A program made the translations under genes and the position numbers. A stretch of DNA of 64,000 nt from an uncultured Lachnospira sp. (lineage in GTDB: Bacteria > Bacillota > Clostridia > Lachnospirales > Lachnospiraceae). Each line of letters opens with the position of its first letter. The first letter of the stretch is position 1. The stretch covers positions 44,279-108,278 of the forward strand of contig CAKRIN010000006.1 of the NCBI GenBank assembly GCA_934343805.1, written 5' to 3'. Positions 1-8,174 of the stretch are shown here, piece after piece. The notes beneath the pieces were generated by a model that was not told the origin of the DNA, did not search any database, and saw only the letters and a list, made by a program, of their open reading frames with translations.

Positions 1-311
1 GCCTCTTCCTTAGAAGCCTGCTCCTTAACAACCTTAGGAGCTCCATCAACAACATCCTTAGCTTCCTTTAAGCCAAGACCTGTGATCTCACGAACAACCT
101 TGATAACCTTAACCTTCTGATCTCCAGCTTCTGTAAGCTCTACATCAAACTCAGACTTCTCTTCTGCTGCTCCAGCACCTGCTCCAGTTGCTGCTACTAC
201 AACGCCTGCTGCTGCAGATACGCCAAACTCTTCTTCACAAGCCTTAACTAAATCGTTAAGCTCTAATACTGATAAACCTTTAATAACTTCAATAATTTCC
301 TGTGTTGTCAT
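1..311 (-). CDS. rplL: Ribosomal protein L7/L12 (partial, C-terminus off the left edge)
   Basis: This is the stalk protein of the 50S subunit, which recruits translation factors through its C-terminal domain. About 103 residues are visible, starting [20 protein letters not shown]. An Ala/Gly-rich hinge follows ([19 protein letters not shown]), and then the factor-binding domain begins with [20 protein letters not shown] and [13 protein letters not shown]. The family is usually about 122 residues, so roughly 20 are cut off by the window edge. The start at 311 is preceded by an AAAGGAG ribosome-binding site. It is the last gene of the rplJL pair, 79 bases after rplJ, and is expressed from the L10-leader-controlled promoter. 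Confidence 0.97.
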   Translation of the reverse strand, partial: MTTQEIIEVIKGLSVLELNDLVKACEEEFGVSAAAGVVVAATGAGAGAAEEKSEFDVELTEAGDQKVKVIKVVREITGLGLKEAKDVVDGAPKVVKEQASKEE

Positions 312-390
312 TATTATAATCTCCTTTTAATCTTATTCTTGTTTTGAAAGCTGCCATCCAGCTTTCATGTTAAAATCAGTTAAATACTGA

Positions 391-894
391 TTAAGCAACT
401 TCCCCGTTCTTCTCAGCGATCTGCTTAATAACACGAGCAAAGTTTGTAATAGGTGACTGCATACTTCCAAGTAACTTTGAAAGAAGCTCCTCTCTTGAAG
501 GAATAGTAGCGATAGTAGCAATTCCTGCTGCATCGTAGAATGTTCCTTCAACAACGCCACACTTTAACTCAAGAGCATCTGCTGTCTTAGCGAAGTTAGC
601 TAAAATTCTTGCAGGAGCAGTAGCATCTGTCTTGCAGAATGCAATTGCATTAGTTCCTTCAAGAGTATCAGCGATTGACTCAAACTCTGTTCCAGCAACA
701 ACTCTCTTTACTAAAGTGTTCTTATAAACCTTATAAACTACACCAGCTTCTCTTAACTGCTTACGAAGCTGTGTATCCTGCTCTACTGTAAGACCGCTGT
801 AGTTAACTACAACAACGCCCTGAGCGCCATCGAAATTAGCTTTGATCTCATCAATAGTAGATGTCTTAAGGCCTACATTCTTTAAAATAGCCAT
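391..894 (-). CDS. rplJ: Ribosomal protein L10
   Basis: L10 anchors the L7/L12 dimers to 23S rRNA at the base of the ribosomal stalk. The 167-residue product opens MAILKNVGLKTSTIDEIK and has VVVVNYSGLTVEQ and VKRVVAGTEFE, all typical of bacterial L10, and the length is normal. The ATG at 894 follows a good GGAGGTAATT Shine-Dalgarno. Upstream lies the L10 leader (976-1100), to which the L10(L12)4 complex is expected to bind for autoregulation. Downstream is rplL. Call is secure. Confidence 0.97.
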   Translation of the reverse strand: MAILKNVGLKTSTIDEIKANFDGAQGVVVVNYSGLTVEQDTQLRKQLREAGVVYKVYKNTLVKRVVAGTEFESIADTLEGTNAIAFCKTDATAPARILANFAKTADALELKCGVVEGTFYDAAGIATIATIPSREELLSKLLGSMQSPITNFARVIKQIAEKNGEVA

Positions 895-975
895 GAATAA
901 TTACCTCCTGTTAGATTCTTGCTTCTTTAAAGAAGCGATTTTGCCTAAGTGAAGATTATTCGTCTATAGTTTCCC

Positions 976-1100
976 TACAAACAAAAACCCTCTCCGCCAA
1001 AGACAGAGAGGGAATAGTTAATCAAATCCTTAAATCCTCGGTAGGCGTGTTACCTTTAACCCGCAGTTAAACTGCAAGGACCTGCTGTCTACGGCAAAAT
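976..1100 (-). ncRNA. Ribosomal protein L10 leader with intrinsic terminator
   Basis: This is the 5' leader of rplJL. On the minus strand it contains the family signature CCGTAGACAGCAGGT, then GGTAACACGCCTACCGAGGA, and ends in a hairpin (CCCTCTC at 1006-1012 paired with GAGAGGG at 988-994) followed by a T-rich run. Free L10(L12)4 binding to this RNA is the known autoregulatory mechanism in Firmicutes. The terminator hairpin at the 3' end implies control by attenuation. The limits are approximate. Confidence 0.85.
982..1012 (-). terminator. Attenuator hairpin of the L10 leader
   Basis: A perfect 7-bp stem (988-994 with 1006-1012) has an 11-base loop and is followed on the minus strand by TTTTTGTTT. 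It lies about 90 bases before the rplJ start, so it is a conditional terminator inside the leader rather than the end of rplA. Confidence 0.8.
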
Positions 1101-1137
1101 ATTATATGTTAGTAGCTAATGCTACTCACAAGGTGAT

Positions 1138-1166
1138 AGTATACTATCAAAATATATTGGTGTCAA
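1138..1166 (-). promoter_or_regulatory. Sigma-A promoter of rplJ-rplL
   Basis: On the minus strand there is TTGACA (1161-1166), a 17-base spacer and TATACT (1138-1143). It lies between the rplA stop and the L10 leader, so rplJL can be transcribed independently of rplKA. Confidence 0.85.
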
Positions 1167-1186
1167 CCGTTTTATAAAAAATCTTA

Positions 1187-1882
1187 TTAACCCACATACT
1201 TGGCTGTGCTTAACTTAACACCAGGTCCCATAGTAGAAGTAAGAACTACACTTCTAAGATAAGCTCCCTTAAGTGAAGATGGCTTAGCCTTAACGATTGC
1301 ATCCATAATAGCCTGGAAGTTGTCTGATAACTGCTCCTCTGTAAATGAAGCCTTACCAATTGGCACGTGAATGATATTAGTCTTGTCAAGTCTGTACTCA
1401 ATCTTACCAGCCTTGATATCATTAACAGCTTTTGTTACATCCATAGTAACTGTACCAGCCTTAGGGTTTGGCATTAATCCCTTAGGACCAAGTACACGAC
1501 CAAGACGACCAACAACACCCATCATATCTGGAGTTGCAACAACAACGTCGAACTCAAACCAGTTATCGTTCTGGATCTTAGGAATAAGCTCCTCGCCACC
1601 AACGAAATCTGCTCCAGCTGCAAGAGCCTCATCAGCCTTAGCGCCCTTAGCAAATACTAATACACGTACAGTCTTACCTGTTCCGTGTGGAAGAACAACA
1701 GCTCCTCTGATCTGCTGCTCAGCGTGACGTCCATCACAACCTGTTCTGATATGTGCTTCGATTGTCTCGTCGAATTTAGCAGTAGCGTTCTTCTTTACTA
1801 ATGAGATAGCGTCTGCTGCTTCGTATAATGTCTGGCGGTCAATATTCTTGGCTGCCTCAACGTATTTCTTTCCTCTTTTCAT
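1187..1882 (-). CDS. rplA: Ribosomal protein L1
   Basis: L1 forms the mobile stalk of the 50S subunit near the E site and often represses its own mRNA. The 231-residue protein has the normal length and the family landmarks [37 protein letters not shown] and [10 protein letters not shown]. The start at 1882 is preceded by GGAGGTTTATA. It follows rplK by 72 bases in the classical rplK-rplA pair. Confidence 0.98.
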   Translation of the reverse strand: MKRGKKYVEAAKNIDRQTLYEAADAISLVKKNATAKFDETIEAHIRTGCDGRHAEQQIRGAVVLPHGTGKTVRVLVFAKGAKADEALAAGADFVGGEELIPKIQNDNWFEFDVVVATPDMMGVVGRLGRVLGPKGLMPNPKAGTVTMDVTKAVNDIKAGKIEYRLDKTNIIHVPIGKASFTEEQLSDNFQAIMDAIVKAKPSSLKGAYLRSVVLTSTMGPGVKLSTAKYVG

Positions 1883-1954
1883 TATAAACCTCCTAGTGGT
1901 AATATCGGAAGGATTCTATCTTTCCTCCCACAATAATCATGAATCAAATGTAGA

Positions 1955-2380
1955 TTAATCCTCTACAACGATACCCATACTCTTAGCTGTTCCTTCAATC
2001 ATAGAAGTAGCTGCTTCGATAGATGCAGCGTTAAGATCTGGCATCTTAAGCTCAGCGATCTTCTGAACTTCTGCTCTCTTAATTGTAGCAACCTTAGTCT
2101 TATTAGGTACGCCTGATCCTGACTTAATGTTGCAAGCCTTCTTAAGAAGTACTGCTGCAGGTGGAGTCTTTGTAATAAAGCTGAAGCTTCTATCAGCATA
2201 AACTGTAATAACTACAGGTATGATAAGATCTCCCTGATCTGCTGTCTTAGCATTGAACTGCTTTGTGAATTCTACGATGTTAACACCGTGCTGACCAAGT
2301 GCTGGACCTACTGGTGGAGCTGGTGTAGCTTTGCCGGCAGGAATCTGTAATTTAATATATCCTGTTACTTTCTTTGCCAT
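1955..2380 (-). CDS. rplK: Ribosomal protein L11
   Basis: L11 is part of the GTPase-associated centre of the 50S subunit and is needed for stringent-factor activation. The 141-residue product starts [20 protein letters not shown] and contains [17 protein letters not shown] and the C-terminal [14 protein letters not shown] helix ([15 protein letters not shown]). The ATG at 2380 follows TAGGAGGTGCC. Operon context is nusG upstream and rplA downstream. Confidence 0.98.
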   Translation of the reverse strand: MAKKVTGYIKLQIPAGKATPAPPVGPALGQHGVNIVEFTKQFNAKTADQGDLIIPVVITVYADRSFSFITKTPPAAVLLKKACNIKSGSGVPNKTKVATIKRAEVQKIAELKMPDLNAASIEAATSMIEGTAKSMGIVVED

Positions 2381-2478
2381 TTTGGCACCTCCTAAAAATA
2401 AATGTGGTAATTGGCGACCATCATATATTACTCGCTAATTCATTCTGGTCTCCCACGTCCCAGGATCGGGACTGTTTC

Positions 2479-3015
2479 TTACAGTAACTTCACATCTGTG
2501 AAATCAATTTCAACCGGTGTTTCACGGCCGAACATTTCAACATTAATTGTAAGGCACTGCTTGCCTTCATTAATGTTAGTAATTTCACCAACGGTATCTT
2601 CCCATGCTCCAGAAAGAATCATAACCTTGTCGCCGATTTTTCCGGCAAACTGAATAACAGGCTTAACTTCCTGCTCTTCCTCCAGGCTGATTCCAAGAGC
2701 CTTGATTTCTGTTGGTGTAAGTGGCACTGGCTTAGATCCAGGGCCTACAAAACCTGTGACACCCCTTGTGTTTCTGACAACATACCAGCTGTCATCATTC
2801 ATAACCATCTTCACAAGAACGTATCCAGGAAACATTTTCTTCTGAGCAGCTTTCTTAGAGCCATCCTTAATCTCCACTACTGTTTCAAGTGGAACGATAA
2901 CTTCAAGAATCTGATCGTGAAGATTTCTGTTTTCAACTGTCTTCTCAATGTTAGCCTTCACCTTATTCTCATAACCTGAATAAGTGTGAACTACATACCA
3001 TTTTGCGTCATCCAT
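2479..3015 (-). CDS. nusG: Transcription termination/antitermination factor NusG
   Basis: NusG binds the RNA polymerase clamp and tunes pausing, Rho termination and transcription-translation coupling. The 178-residue protein has the N-terminal NGN domain (KWYVVHTYSGYENKVK, FPGYVLVKM, TRGVTGFVG) and a C-terminal KOW domain (IGDKVMILSGAWEDTVGEI, about residues 125-150). Length is typical. It starts 15 bases after the secE stop and precedes rplK by about 100 bases. Confidence 0.97.
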   Translation of the reverse strand: MDDAKWYVVHTYSGYENKVKANIEKTVENRNLHDQILEVIVPLETVVEIKDGSKKAAQKKMFPGYVLVKMVMNDDSWYVVRNTRGVTGFVGPGSKPVPLTPTEIKALGISLEEEQEVKPVIQFAGKIGDKVMILSGAWEDTVGEITNINEGKQCLTINVEMFGRETPVEIDFTDVKLL

Positions 3016-3030
3016 ACAATCACCTATTCC

Positions 3031-3234
3031 TTATTTTACAATGAACTCAATTCCAAAGCGGACAATTAAATCCACAACTGCAATGATTACACCTAATAAT
3101 ACGGATACAGCCAGAACAGCTCCAGTTTCTTTTGTAAGTGACTTACGGTCTGGCCAAATAATTTTTGAAAATTCAGCTTTCAAACCTTTGAACCAGTTCT
3201 TTTTCTGCTTCTTAGCTTTTACAGTATCACCCAT
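3031..3234 (-). CDS. secE: Preprotein translocase subunit SecE
   Basis: SecE clamps SecY in the SecYEG channel. At 67 residues it is the short single-span form usual in Gram-positives. A basic N-terminus (KAKKQKKNWFKGLKAEF) and the conserved IIWPDRKSLTKET amphipathic helix precede one membrane helix (VLAVSVLLGVIIAVVDLIV). It sits between rpmG and nusG, the standard order. Confidence 0.95.
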   Translation of the reverse strand: MGDTVKAKKQKKNWFKGLKAEFSKIIWPDRKSLTKETGAVLAVSVLLGVIIAVVDLIVRFGIEFIVK

Positions 3235-3256
3235 GAAATACTCCTCACTGTACTAA

Positions 3257-3406
3257 TTACTTTGTTTCCTTGTGTAATGTGTGTGATTTACAGAACTTAC
3301 AATATTTCTTTGTTTCCATTCTGTCCGGATGAGCTTTCTTTTCCTTAGTCATGTTGTAATTGCGCTGTTTACACTCAGTACATGCCAATGTTATCTTTAC
3401 TCGCAC
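3257..3406 (-). CDS. rpmG: Ribosomal protein L33, zinc-ribbon type
   Basis: A 49-residue ORF is read from a GTG at 3406 with GGAGGTGGAAGTT just upstream. The product begins [17 protein letters not shown] and ends [14 protein letters not shown]. Two CxxC pairs mark the zinc-binding L33 paralogue. The product matches L33 in length, motif and context, directly upstream of secE. It is the first gene of the minus-strand operon and lies just downstream of a promoter at 3530-3559. Confidence 0.93.
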   Translation of the reverse strand: MRVKITLACTECKQRNYNMTKEKKAHPDRMETKKYCKFCKSHTLHKETK

Positions 3407-3529
3407 AACTTCCACCTCCAATTATTATTTTTGTAGGTGTTAAAACACCAATTGGTTTCTCTGCTGCCTTATCAATGTTGGGTTGTTGATTTATAGGCAC
3501 ACAAAAAAGACCGCTTCCATAGCCGTTCT

Positions 3530-3559
3530 AATATAGCACAGCATAAACTACCTCGTCAA
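3530..3559 (-). promoter_or_regulatory. Promoter of rpmG-secE-nusG
   Basis: On the minus strand there is TTGACG (3554-3559), an 18-base spacer ending TGC and TATATT (3530-3535), which gives an extended -10. It lies about 125 bases upstream of the rpmG GTG. Divergent transcription of the 3694 gene starts from a separate promoter just to the right. Confidence 0.7.
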
Positions 3560-3581
3560 CAACTTTTTTAATAAAAATATA

Positions 3582-3610
3582 GTGACAAAAAATACTCTCC
3601 ATATTATAAT
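3582..3610 (+). promoter_or_regulatory. Sigma-A promoter of the FliD-like gene
   Basis: GTGACA (3582-3587), a 17-base spacer and TATAAT (3605-3610) lie about 75 bases before the ATG at 3694. This resembles a housekeeping promoter and has no sigma-28 features, unlike the late flagellar genes elsewhere in the window. Confidence 0.65.
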
Positions 3611-3693
3611 ATTTATACAAATACATACGATATATATAAGGAAACGGATTTCCTTACATTTCACAGATTATTACAGACAAGGAGGTGACTGTT

Positions 3694-5025
3694 ATGATCA
3701 GCAGCGTGTACAGCTATTATCTTTCCCATTACGGGCATAAGACTAACTCTAAGTACGATTCGCACTCAAAAGCACAACTGAAGAATACTTATCGTAAAGT
3801 GCAGAAGTCTAACAGCCGCACTCCTACATATAAAACTGACGTTTCCGAGGCAGCCCAGAAATATGCTATTGACCTGAAAGAGAACGCAAGAGAATTAAGC
3901 AATATTGCTAATGAACTTTCAGACAGTAACGGAGATGGCATGGTATTCAAAAAATCTGCTGTCTCAAGCAATCCTGATGCAGTCACAGCAACGTTTATAG
4001 GTGATAGTTCTTCTCCTGAAAGTGCCGGATTTGAAGTCGAAGTAAAACAGCTTGCAACAACGCAGATTAATACAGGCAATTACCTCCAGCCTGCTAATCG
4101 TGCCGTTAAATCAGGAGATTATTCATTTGATCTCAACATCAATAATCTTACATATGAATTTCAGTTTACAGTTGATGAAAGTGAAAGTAATTCAGATATC
4201 CAGAATAAGCTTGCAAGGCTTATCAACAGATCTAATATAGGACTAGCCGCAACAGTTCAGGAAGACAGCCTTGGCAATACTGCTCTGTCAATAGAGTCTG
4301 ATATGACTGGTATATCCGGAATCCGTCCAACAATATTCAGCATCAGGCCTAATAATGATATTCACGACAATAGCCCTGACTTTGTTGAAGGATTTGACCA
4401 GCCAGCTACAGCGAATAACGCCGAATTCATCAGCACATTTGGTCTGGACAGAGTATCACAGTATCCAGGCAATGCCATATTTTCAATTAATGGCGACGAG
4501 CATACTTCTGCATCCAACGATACAACCATTAACAAAGCATTTGCATTATCATTTTGCAGCACAACAGATAGTCCGGTTACAATCAATCTTAAAGCAGATA
4601 CCGACTCGATAGCAGAAAGTATCTCTGAACTTGTTTCCGGTTACAACAGGCTTATATCAATTGCCTCCGATTCTGATAATGATCAGTTTGAAGGCAACGC
4701 AAAGCTCAGGAAAGAATTTGCCAGGATATCCAAGGCATATCAGCCTCAGCTTGAAAAGAACGGACTCAGCGTAGACAATAACGGTTCCATAGAAGTTAAT
4801 CGTGATGCTATATTATCTGCCGCAAACAATGGTACACTTTCTGATGTATTTAAGACATTGGATTCTTTCAAGAAGTCTATCCAGAATAAGGCTGACGATA
4901 TATCAATTAATCCTATGAATTACGTTAACAACAAAATCGTAGCCTACAAAAATCCAACAAGGCCAGTTAATGATCCATATAATCTTTCTGCATACACAGG
5001 AATGATGTTTAACGGATATATCTAA
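3694..5025 (+). CDS. Orphan FliD-like (hook-associated protein 2-related) protein
   Basis: A 443-residue protein. The start chosen is the ATG at 3694: an upstream in-frame GTG at 3685 lies inside the AGGAGGTGA ribosome-binding site. A central stretch resembles the FliD N-terminal domain (FEVEVKQLATTQINTGNYL, then SDIQNKLARLINRS and QEDSLGNTALSIES). A later part resembles the FliD C-terminal core (ISELVSGYNRLISIASD, then LEKNGLSVDNNGSIEVN). The classic FliD start (RxSGLxSGMDT) is absent and is replaced by a Tyr- and Lys-rich N-terminus. No signal peptide is visible. True fliD is at 42599-44713, so this is a second, divergent relative under its own sigma-A promoter. Role unknown; it may be an intracellular or secreted cap-like protein. 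Confidence 0.6.
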   Translation: MISSVYSYYLSHYGHKTNSKYDSHSKAQLKNTYRKVQKSNSRTPTYKTDVSEAAQKYAIDLKENARELSNIANELSDSNGDGMVFKKSAVSSNPDAVTATFIGDSSSPESAGFEVEVKQLATTQINTGNYLQPANRAVKSGDYSFDLNINNLTYEFQFTVDESESNSDIQNKLARLINRSNIGLAATVQEDSLGNTALSIESDMTGISGIRPTIFSIRPNNDIHDNSPDFVEGFDQPATANNAEFISTFGLDRVSQYPGNAIFSINGDEHTSASNDTTINKAFALSFCSTTDSPVTINLKADTDSIAESISELVSGYNRLISIASDSDNDQFEGNAKLRKEFARISKAYQPQLEKNGLSVDNNGSIEVNRDAILSAANNGTLSDVFKTLDSFKKSIQNKADDISINPMNYVNNKIVAYKNPTRPVNDPYNLSAYTGMMFNGYI

Positions 5026-5030
5026 AAAGG

Positions 5031-5076
5031 AACACCTGCCAGTTAACGGATAATGTCCGTTATACTGGCAGGTGTT
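5031..5076. terminator. Bidirectional intrinsic terminator
   Basis: A long, nearly perfect stem (5031-5050 with 5056-5076) has a 5-base loop. It is preceded by AAAAAGG and followed by CTTTATTGTT. It can end the FliD-like transcript on the plus strand and the convergent 5121-5480 transcript on the minus strand (CCTTTTTAG on that side). Confidence 0.9.
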
Positions 5077-5120
5077 CTTTATTGTTGATTGATGATTGCA
5101 TTATAACCGTCAGATATGCT

Positions 5121-5480
5121 TTAAATATACTTTTCACCTGCATCATGCAGTGATTTAACAAATATACCAAGCTTGACCAAAGCTTTAGAAACAAGTGTAT
5201 CGTCATTAGCAGTTAACGCCTCAGACAATTCTTTTACTGCACTATTAGCCTGTTCTTCATCAACAGCACATCCTTCAGAATTAATAAGCTCTTTCGTGCC
5301 GTTATACACTTCAAACAGCCAGTTGAGTCCTTCAATTATAACATTTACTGCATCATGTGTTTCAGGGTAACATTCCCCTGCAAGTTCTTCTGAAACTTTC
5401 TCTATGGCTCCCAACAGCTTCTCACTGTAAGGTACTGCTTCTTTAAGTACATCTATCTGCTGCTGTCTGATATCTTCCAT
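5121..5480 (-). CDS. Unknown 119-residue helical protein, sigma-28-controlled
   Basis: I do not recognise the family. The start is the ATG at 5480 with AGGAAAGGTGA upstream; a longer frame to 5534 has no ribosome-binding site and would run into the promoter. The protein begins MEDIRQQQIDVLKEAVPYSE and is acidic and predicted mostly helical from its heptad-like Leu/Ile/Val spacing, with no membrane span or signal peptide. A sigma-28-type promoter (5525-5551) lies about 45 bases upstream, which places it in the late flagellar regulon. It ends at the shared terminator 5031-5076. Size and composition would fit an export chaperone or small regulator, but that is speculation. Confidence 0.7.
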   Translation of the reverse strand: MEDIRQQQIDVLKEAVPYSEKLLGAIEKVSEELAGECYPETHDAVNVIIEGLNWLFEVYNGTKELINSEGCAVDEEQANSAVKELSEALTANDDTLVSKALVKLGIFVKSLHDAGEKYI

Positions 5481-5524
5481 GATTATGTCACCTTTCCTGT
5501 ATAATCTCATAGCCTTTGAATTAT

Positions 5525-5551
5525 ATATCGTCACCTATGCAAGAAACTTTA
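5525..5551 (-). promoter_or_regulatory. Sigma-28 promoter for the 119-residue protein
   Basis: On the minus strand there is TAAA (5548-5551), a 15-base spacer and GACGATAT (5525-5532). This is one mismatch from the Gram-positive sigma-D consensus TAAA-N15-GCCGATAT, with ideal spacing. Confidence 0.75.
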
Positions 5552-5577
5552 ACCACAAATGCATATTAACGACTCAA

Positions 5578-6960
5578 TTACTTAATAATCTCATATATCT
5601 TTTCTTCATCTATGCTGCCATCAGCTCTTCTAGGCAATGGTTCCTTGCTGAGAATAATTTTCTGTATCTCCCAGCGGTAACCCTTCTTCTCATTATACTT
5701 ATCAATTCTTCTCTTAAATACATCCTCTGTAGCTGATTTATCTATCGGAACAATTACAGCTACAAGCCTGTTATCATAAAATGTTATGAACCCTTCTGCT
5801 ACACCATTAATATTGGTTATTTGTTCATTAGTCCTTATTCTGCTTATCTTTTCTCCTGTTGGAAGCAGAATAATATCAGGGTTCCTTCTGCTAAGAACAA
5901 GGCGTCCGCTCGAATTAATTCTTCCATAATCGCCTGTATGATATACGCCATTTCTTAACACTCTTTTGGTTTCAGCCTCATCATTGTAGTAGCCCTGCAT
6001 TACACATTCCCCGCTGACAAGAATTTCTCCATCATCAGCAATTGAAACAGCAGAGCTATCAAACAGTGTATAAGATCCATCATACAACTCATTAATACCG
6101 ACACATCCAGAAGTTTCTGTCATTCCATAAATATTATAAACATTAAGATCATTGTCACACAGATTCTCAAACAATCTGAACGGGCAGCTGGCACCTCCTA
6201 TTATCACACTCTTAAGTTCCTTGTTAAAGCCATTAACGCTCCTTAAGTAATCTACCATTGAAGGAGTACCTACAAGAATAGACGGATTATAATAATATGT
6301 GTCCGCATCAATATGTCTGAGCCCTCTTCCTATACACACCTTGGCACCACAAGTCATCGGCCATATAAGACTGTATATGAGTCCAAATTCATTGTGAAGA
6401 GGAATCTGTGCCAGTACAATTTCCTCATCATTGCATTCAACTCTGCTGCTAATTGCCCTGGTAGTATTGAGTACATTCTCCACAGAAAGAATAACCGGTT
6501 TATCGCATTCATGTGCTGTTGCAGTAAACATGATAATATTACCTTCACTGGTATTCTCATCATATATCATTCCATCAACATCATCACGCTCTGCACTGCC
6601 AATAATAATAGAATCCTTATCCGATAAAATATACTGGTTAGTAGAAGTAAGCGTATAACTTACATCTGTTTTTTTCAGCAAATCAACTCTTGAATCATGT
6701 GGCAAAAAGAAATCAACAAGCACAAGATCCTTTCCCGCAAGTATTGTTCCATACATATTAACAATCCATCTGTATGAAGCAGGTCCAAATATAGCAATTC
6801 TTCTGCCCTCAAACTTCTGAAGATGCAGTGCCTTCTTCTTAACATCCTCAAAAAGCTTTGCATAAGTTACAGCCATTGTGTCATATACCACCGCAACTGC
6901 ATCCGGCCTTTCTTTCGCATTAGTCTCAAGCATATTATATAACGTGTTCTTATCTGTCAT
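5578..6960 (-). CDS. Adenylate-forming (AMP-binding) enzyme with altered active site
   Basis: A 460-residue member of the acyl-CoA synthetase/NRPS adenylation superfamily. Chosen start: ATG 6960 after AAAGGATGG. Recognisable core motifs are NIYGMTETSG (276-285, A5), YHTGDYGRI (340-348, A7) and RRNPDIILLPTGEKI (358-372, A8). Two catalytic signatures are abnormal. The Gly/Ser/Thr-rich phosphate loop is replaced by MFTATAHECDKPV (about 144-156), and the C-terminal catalytic Lys of motif A10 is replaced by Ser (LPRRADGSID, 442-451). It is 43 bases after a GT2 gene and probably co-transcribed with it. It could activate an acyl or amino-acid group for glycan decoration. Without the Lys it may work only as a thioesterifying or binding protein. 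Confidence 0.75.
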   Translation of the reverse strand: MTDKNTLYNMLETNAKERPDAVAVVYDTMAVTYAKLFEDVKKKALHLQKFEGRRIAIFGPASYRWIVNMYGTILAGKDLVLVDFFLPHDSRVDLLKKTDVSYTLTSTNQYILSDKDSIIIGSAERDDVDGMIYDENTSEGNIIMFTATAHECDKPVILSVENVLNTTRAISSRVECNDEEIVLAQIPLHNEFGLIYSLIWPMTCGAKVCIGRGLRHIDADTYYYNPSILVGTPSMVDYLRSVNGFNKELKSVIIGGASCPFRLFENLCDNDLNVYNIYGMTETSGCVGINELYDGSYTLFDSSAVSIADDGEILVSGECVMQGYYNDEAETKRVLRNGVYHTGDYGRINSSGRLVLSRRNPDIILLPTGEKISRIRTNEQITNINGVAEGFITFYDNRLVAVIVPIDKSATEDVFKRRIDKYNEKKGYRWEIQKIILSKEPLPRRADGSIDEEKIYEIIK

Positions 6961-7003
6961 GGTTTTTCCATCCTTTATAATAATCATCACATGTAATATA
7001 GTA

Positions 7004-8020
7004 TTACATTTTCTTAAAATTATCTGCTATCTGAATCAATTCATTCTCCGTTACATTACATTTTAATAATTGTACAAGAAGCTGATAAAACTCCTTCATG
7101 CTCGTTGCAACATACGGATTGTCAAAACAATCAGGCATGCACTCCAGCACCTCCTGTTTCAAGCTGCAAAACATATCATATGGCGGTTTCTGAAATCTTA
7201 AACATATGACCTTGACTGTTCCCAGATACCAGGTAAACAGCAGATCCAGCTCCAGCTCATCATGATACAAGCCGAAACATCCTCTTGCATTAAGTTCCTC
7301 AAACAGCATCCTGTTAACACTCATTATATCCTTATGATATCCAACATCCTTTAATAAAACTGTAGACTTTGGATTAACAAAATAATGATAAAATACAGAA
7401 TCAACAAATGCAATCTTTACCGCATACAAATGCAGCAAAGTTCCATAATATATATCTTCATATGCAAGTCCTTCAGGAAACGAAATATTATTATCAGAAA
7501 GCAATGAGCGCCTGATAATCTTATCCCACACAGCATAACTCATGGGATTGGCTACTATGAATTCCTTTCTCTTAACTTCAGAATCAATATTCATAACTTC
7601 AATTCTGCCCGTACCAGCTTTCGACTTGTCATAATCATTGCCGCGATCCCTTATGCTTTTGCACACAACAACATCCATCTTGCCATTCTCTGCTGCCTCA
7701 AGCATCTTTTCAAACATCTCAGGCTCGGTCCAGTCATCACTGTCTGCATATCCTATATATTCACCACTTGCATACGTCAACCCGATATTTCTCGCACGTC
7801 CCATCTTACCATTAACATCACAATGAACTGCAATAATAATATCAGGAAACCTGCTTTCCCAATCCTCAATATGTTTCCACGTATCATCAGTTGAAGCATC
7901 ATCAACCAGAATTATCTCATATTGTGACTTATCAAGTGTCTGGCTTGTCAGCGATTCCACACACCGGTCAATATACTGTCCTACATTGTAGCATGGTACA
8001 ATTACACTTAACTTCTTCAC
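7004..8020 (-). CDS. Family 2 glycosyltransferase
   Basis: A 338-residue GT-A enzyme. MKKLSVIVPCYNVGQYIDRC, then ILVDDASTDDTW and the metal-binding YADSDDW (about residues 90-96), define the GT2 fold. A second conserved acidic site appears in LAYEDIYYGTLL. The C-terminal third is helical and unassigned. No membrane span, so it probably acts on nucleotide sugars in the cytosol. It is the first gene after a good sigma-A promoter (8065-8093) and leads into the AMP-binding gene. It resembles the GT2 at 11744 in architecture. Confidence 0.9.
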   Translation of the reverse strand: MKKLSVIVPCYNVGQYIDRCVESLTSQTLDKSQYEIILVDDASTDDTWKHIEDWESRFPDIIIAVHCDVNGKMGRARNIGLTYASGEYIGYADSDDWTEPEMFEKMLEAAENGKMDVVVCKSIRDRGNDYDKSKAGTGRIEVMNIDSEVKRKEFIVANPMSYAVWDKIIRRSLLSDNNISFPEGLAYEDIYYGTLLHLYAVKIAFVDSVFYHYFVNPKSTVLLKDVGYHKDIMSVNRMLFEELNARGCFGLYHDELELDLLFTWYLGTVKVICLRFQKPPYDMFCSLKQEVLECMPDCFDNPYVATSMKEFYQLLVQLLKCNVTENELIQIADNFKKM

Positions 8021-8064
8021 GTATATCCCCCTTTATAATTACCTGACACATATAATAATATAAA

Positions 8065-8093
8065 ATTATAACATTTGACTTATGAATTGCCAA
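8065..8093 (-). promoter_or_regulatory. Sigma-A promoter of the GT2/AMP-binding pair
   Basis: On the minus strand there is TTGGCA (8088-8093), a 17-base spacer ending TGT and TATAAT (8065-8070), about 45 bases before the start at 8020. A weaker plus-strand element for the divergent gene (TTGACT at 8075-8080) overlaps it. Confidence 0.75.
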
Positions 8094-8174
8094 TATCATT
8101 AATATATAATAAACTATATTACATAAAGCATATGTACGGCATACAGTGTTATGTGAAAGGGGATAAAATTCATA

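Noticed and set aside
1371..1727. Plus-strand ORF of 118 codons
   Set aside because: Antisense to rplA, no ribosome-binding site, no recognisable product.
1902..1928. TCCGATAT on the minus strand between rplK and rplA, resembling a sigma-28 -10
   Set aside because: The -35 position reads GGAG, not TAAA or TTAA, and it lies in a ribosomal protein operon.
8075..8105. TTGACT plus TAATAT as a plus-strand promoter for the CgeB gene at 8175
   Set aside because: The spacer would be 19 bases and the -10 is poor; some promoter must exist here but I cannot place it.
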